Position numbers and translations under genes: made by a program. A model generated the notes under the pieces. That model was not told the DNA's origin and searched no databases. It worked only from the letters and a program-made list of their open reading frames with translations. Shown one piece after another: positions 7,173-8,888 of a stretch of 8,888 nt of DNA (position 1 is its first letter; each line of letters opens with the position of its first letter). Origin of the DNA: Glaciimonas sp. (GTDB lineage Bacteria > Pseudomonadota > Gammaproteobacteria > Burkholderiales > Burkholderiaceae); contig JACMQE010000019.1 of the NCBI GenBank assembly GCA_014377145.1, forward strand, positions 1 through 8,888, read 5' to 3'.

Positions 7173-7306
7173 AGATGTCAAACCAAACATTATCAAAGCC
7201 GAAAAAAATTAGTATCAGCACATTTAATACGAACACTGCATCAATATAGCGATTGCGTGCTGTATTCCTTGATTAGTACTGTATCAACTCATTAAACTCT
7301 GAAAAA

Positions 7307-8398
7307 ATGGTATTAAATAGCGCCCATATATTAATATGCCGCACCGATAACATTGGTGACGTCATACTGACATTGCCCATTACGGCTTATCTAAAACAAC
7401 AATTTCCTGGAATAAAAATCAGCTTTTTATGCCGCGCATATGCGGCACCAATTGTAGAATATTGTAGTACCGTAGATCATGTTATTGAGTTTGAGAGTCT
7501 GACTGATCCAGTCGCTTTTTTTAGATACTCTGATATCGACGCCGTCATTTTTGCGCAACCCAAGAAAGCGCTGGCGATCGCTGCGCATAAGGCAGGTATT
7601 CCCAATCGCATAGGTAACGTTCATCGCGGTCTGTTCAATTGGCTGCATTGCAACCGTCGACTGCACTTCACAAAAGGTCGCTCCAATAATCATGAAGCGC
7701 AATCTAATTTTAAATATCTTAGTCCACTTGGACTAGATTATCTACCCGATTGCAGCGCGATCCCGGCGCTATATCAATTCAACATTCCCAATGATCCACC
7801 AATAACGCAAGTATTGCGCCAAGGCAAGTTCAACCTTATCATCCATCCGAAATCAAATGGACATGGCAGAGAATGGTCGATTCAACAATATATCGCACTG
7901 GCCAAATTACTTAGCAACGATCCGCGTATTGCGCTGTTGGTAACGGGTAGTATGAATGAAGGAAAATGGATCAGTGAACATGGCCCAGAATTATTTCAAT
8001 TACCTAATGTCACCGATATTTGTGGAAAATTCACGTTAAAACAATTAACTGCATTTATCCAATCTTCTGACGGCTTAATTGCAAGCGGCACTGGGCCTTT
8101 GCACATGTCCGCTGCTTTTGGTCAGCGGACATGTGGACTCTTCCCTGGCGCTCGCACAATGAATCCAAGTCGATGGGGCGCATTGGGCGTTCGCGCCAAA
8201 TCCTTGGCCCCGCTAAAAGGATGTCCCGGCTGTAAAATAAAAAATGCGCTGACATGCGATTGCATGAAAAATATCTCGCCAGCAACAGTAGAAAAAATTG
8301 TTACGAGTTGGGTCAACGAAAAATATGCCGCACTTCAGCGAGCAGATGCGTCGTTAGCGAATGAGAATGAACAAGAAGGGATAAGAATAAGAGACTAG
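7307..8398 (+). CDS. Family 9 glycosyltransferase, heptosyltransferase-like
   Basis: This GT-B fold enzyme resembles ADP-heptose:LPS heptosyltransferases (WaaC/WaaF/WaaQ group), which build the inner core of LPS on the cytosolic membrane face. It has 363 residues, typical for the family. The N-terminal acceptor motif is RTDNIGDVILTLPI (12-25). The donor half starts near FNLIIHPKS (175-183), carries GREW (187-190), and shows the family signature SGTGPLHMSAAFG (260-272). A cysteine group near the end (Cys306, 309, 317 and 319) followed by MKNIS is common in this family. The tail after 340 is acidic and basic and looks disordered. A 134-bp AT-rich gap precedes it, so it may have its own promoter. 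The ribosome site is poor. The stop is shared base for base with a convergent gene. Which sugar it transfers, and whether it is a core heptosyltransferase or another member, is unresolved. Confidence 0.87.
   Translation: MVLNSAHILICRTDNIGDVILTLPITAYLKQQFPGIKISFLCRAYAAPIVEYCSTVDHVIEFESLTDPVAFFRYSDIDAVIFAQPKKALAIAAHKAGIPNRIGNVHRGLFNWLHCNRRLHFTKGRSNNHEAQSNFKYLSPLGLDYLPDCSAIPALYQFNIPNDPPITQVLRQGKFNLIIHPKSNGHGREWSIQQYIALAKLLSNDPRIALLVTGSMNEGKWISEHGPELFQLPNVTDICGKFTLKQLTAFIQSSDGLIASGTGPLHMSAAFGQRTCGLFPGARTMNPSRWGALGVRAKSLAPLKGCPGCKIKNALTCDCMKNISPATVEKIVTSWVNEKYAALQRADASLANENEQEGIRIRD
8102..8135. repeat. Perfect 13-bp inverted repeat inside the GT9 gene
   Basis: CACATGTCCGCTG (8102-8114) and CAGCGGACATGTG (8123-8135) are exact reverse complements separated by 8 bases (8115-8122). 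Both arms begin in the codon frame and encode residues His266-Ala269 (plus one base of the next codon) and Gln273-Cys276 (plus one base). The left arm covers part of the conserved GTGPLH region. No T run follows on either strand, so it is not an intrinsic terminator. In mRNA it would be a strong hairpin. Confidence 0.6.
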
Positions 8399-8888
8399 GG
8401 GAAAAATTTATTCAAAATAAATTTCAAGTACCACTTCATTCCTTGTCTGCGCTGCCCAGTTTTAATCAGACCTTGGGCATACATTCTTATTTCCTTATAA
8501 TTTTTTGGACCGTACAGCGGTACATTTACCCACGGCGATAAAGCTTGGTATTTCAAAAAAAGCGCATTTGAAGAATTACAGCACCAACTATGCCAAGGCT
8601 TTAGCCGTCCGACAAAATGAATAAAAACTGCGTCCTTTGGAATTTTCTTACCTGTAACAGTTTCACCAAACAGGTCATATAAAAAGTTGAATCTTGCATC
8701 GATAAACTTTGTCTTCTGATCCAAGACAATGTTGAGTGCATCTTGATCGGGAAATGAAAAGACTTTTCCACTAGCAAGTATTTCCTTTACTGACTTGTGC
8801 CAGATATCCTCTTCGATCCATTTATCTACGTTGATATAAAGCATGCCTGAATTAAAATATTTTTTTCCTGCAAGTTGCAAAGCCTTAA
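8395..8888 (-). CDS. Second family 8 glycosyltransferase (WaaI/WaaJ-like), C-terminal half, 5' end cut by window
   Basis: The frame runs open off the right edge, so the start is outside. About 164 C-terminal residues are visible, roughly half of a usual protein of 320 or so, and the DxD metal-binding motif is therefore not seen. Motifs present are KKYFNSGMLYINVDKW, FPDQDALN, NFLYDL, DAVFIHFVGRLKPW and the C-terminal LPS-type domain (SPWVNVPL onward, with NYKEIRMYAQGL). These align block by block with the C-terminal half of the family 8 enzyme at 6198-7172, so the two are paralogues with diverged sequence. It converges on the family 9 gene and shares the CTAG that forms both stops. The gene is AT-rich (22/60 GC at 8701-8760). 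Donor and acceptor are unknown; LPS core or other surface glycan is the likely product. Confidence 0.88.
   Translation of the reverse strand, partial: KALQLAGKKYFNSGMLYINVDKWIEEDIWHKSVKEILASGKVFSFPDQDALNIVLDQKTKFIDARFNFLYDLFGETVTGKKIPKDAVFIHFVGRLKPWHSWCCNSSNALFLKYQALSPWVNVPLYGPKNYKEIRMYAQGLIKTGQRRQGMKWYLKFILNKFFP
8404..8424. repeat. AT-only 9-bp hairpin near the convergent gene ends
   Basis: AAATTTATT (8404-8412) and AATAAATTT (8416-8424) are perfect arms with a 3-base loop, within the last codons of the minus-strand GT8 gene and just after the GT9 stop. It contains no G or C pairs in the stem, and on neither strand is it followed by a proper T run. Its value as a terminator is doubtful, and it may simply reflect Lys, Asn, Ile and Phe codons. 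Confidence 0.3.

Noticed and set aside
7269..7287. TTGAT and ATCAA arms before the GT9 gene, resembling an FNR site
   Set aside because: The arms are 9 bases apart, whereas the FNR consensus has 4. Five-base arms in AT-rich DNA are common by chance.
7269..7298. Possible promoter TTGATT with TAAACT for the GT9 gene
   Set aside because: Each box matches only 4 of 6 bases, spacing is 18, and the start would fall almost on the ATG. This is too weak to list, although some promoter in the 7173-7306 gap is plausible.
1..8888. CRISPR arrays, tRNA or rRNA genes, transposases, integrases, toxin-antitoxin or defence genes
   Set aside because: I looked for spaced repeats, cloverleaf-like signatures and family motifs on both strands and saw none.

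Overview
The window looks like chromosomal DNA of a betaproteobacterium, probably Burkholderiales. The evidence is the gene order purD, hemF, nadD, rsfS, rlmH, maf, rng, which is familiar from that order, and the close match of each product to its betaproteobacterial family. An Oxalobacteraceae-like host is a weaker guess. It rests on moderate GC and on an extra loop in Maf before the DVDE motif, both recalled from memory rather than checked.

Region 1 (1-820) holds the C-terminal two thirds of purD, cut by the window edge. Region 2 (821-1263) is a 443-base intergenic stretch. It contains a good sigma70-like promoter (1102-1129), an intrinsic-terminator-like hairpin with a T run (1208-1231), and a perfect 12-bp palindrome touching the hemF start codon. 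Together these suggest either a small RNA of about 95 nt or a hemF leader with an attenuator. Region 3 (1264-6181) is a tight same-strand run: hemF (haem), nadD (NAD), rsfS (ribosome silencing), rlmH (23S rRNA methylation), maf (nucleotide pyrophosphatase) and rng (RNase G). Junctions are 1-nt or 4-nt overlaps, direct abutment, or short gaps, so it is probably one operon. The only structured gap is rlmH-maf, with an 8-bp inverted repeat at 4015-4067.

Region 4 (6198-8888) changes character to cell-surface glycan synthesis. A family 8 (WaaI/WaaJ-like) glycosyltransferase follows rng by 16 nt with a good Shine-Dalgarno sequence. A family 9 (heptosyltransferase-like) gene comes next after a 134-bp AT-rich gap. 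A second, paralogous family 8 gene converges from the opposite strand and is cut by the window edge. The two convergent genes share one CTAG tetranucleotide as their stop codons. Part of this region is AT-richer than the housekeeping genes (22/60 GC at 8701-8760 against 33/60 at 5701-5760, counted by eye). It is probably the edge of an LPS core or other surface-glycan locus.

I see no transposase, integrase, CRISPR, tRNA, rRNA or phage gene, and no clear sign of a novel multi-gene system. The most notable non-coding signals are the purD-hemF intergenic RNA candidate and a perfect 13-bp inverted repeat inside the family 9 coding sequence (8102-8135).
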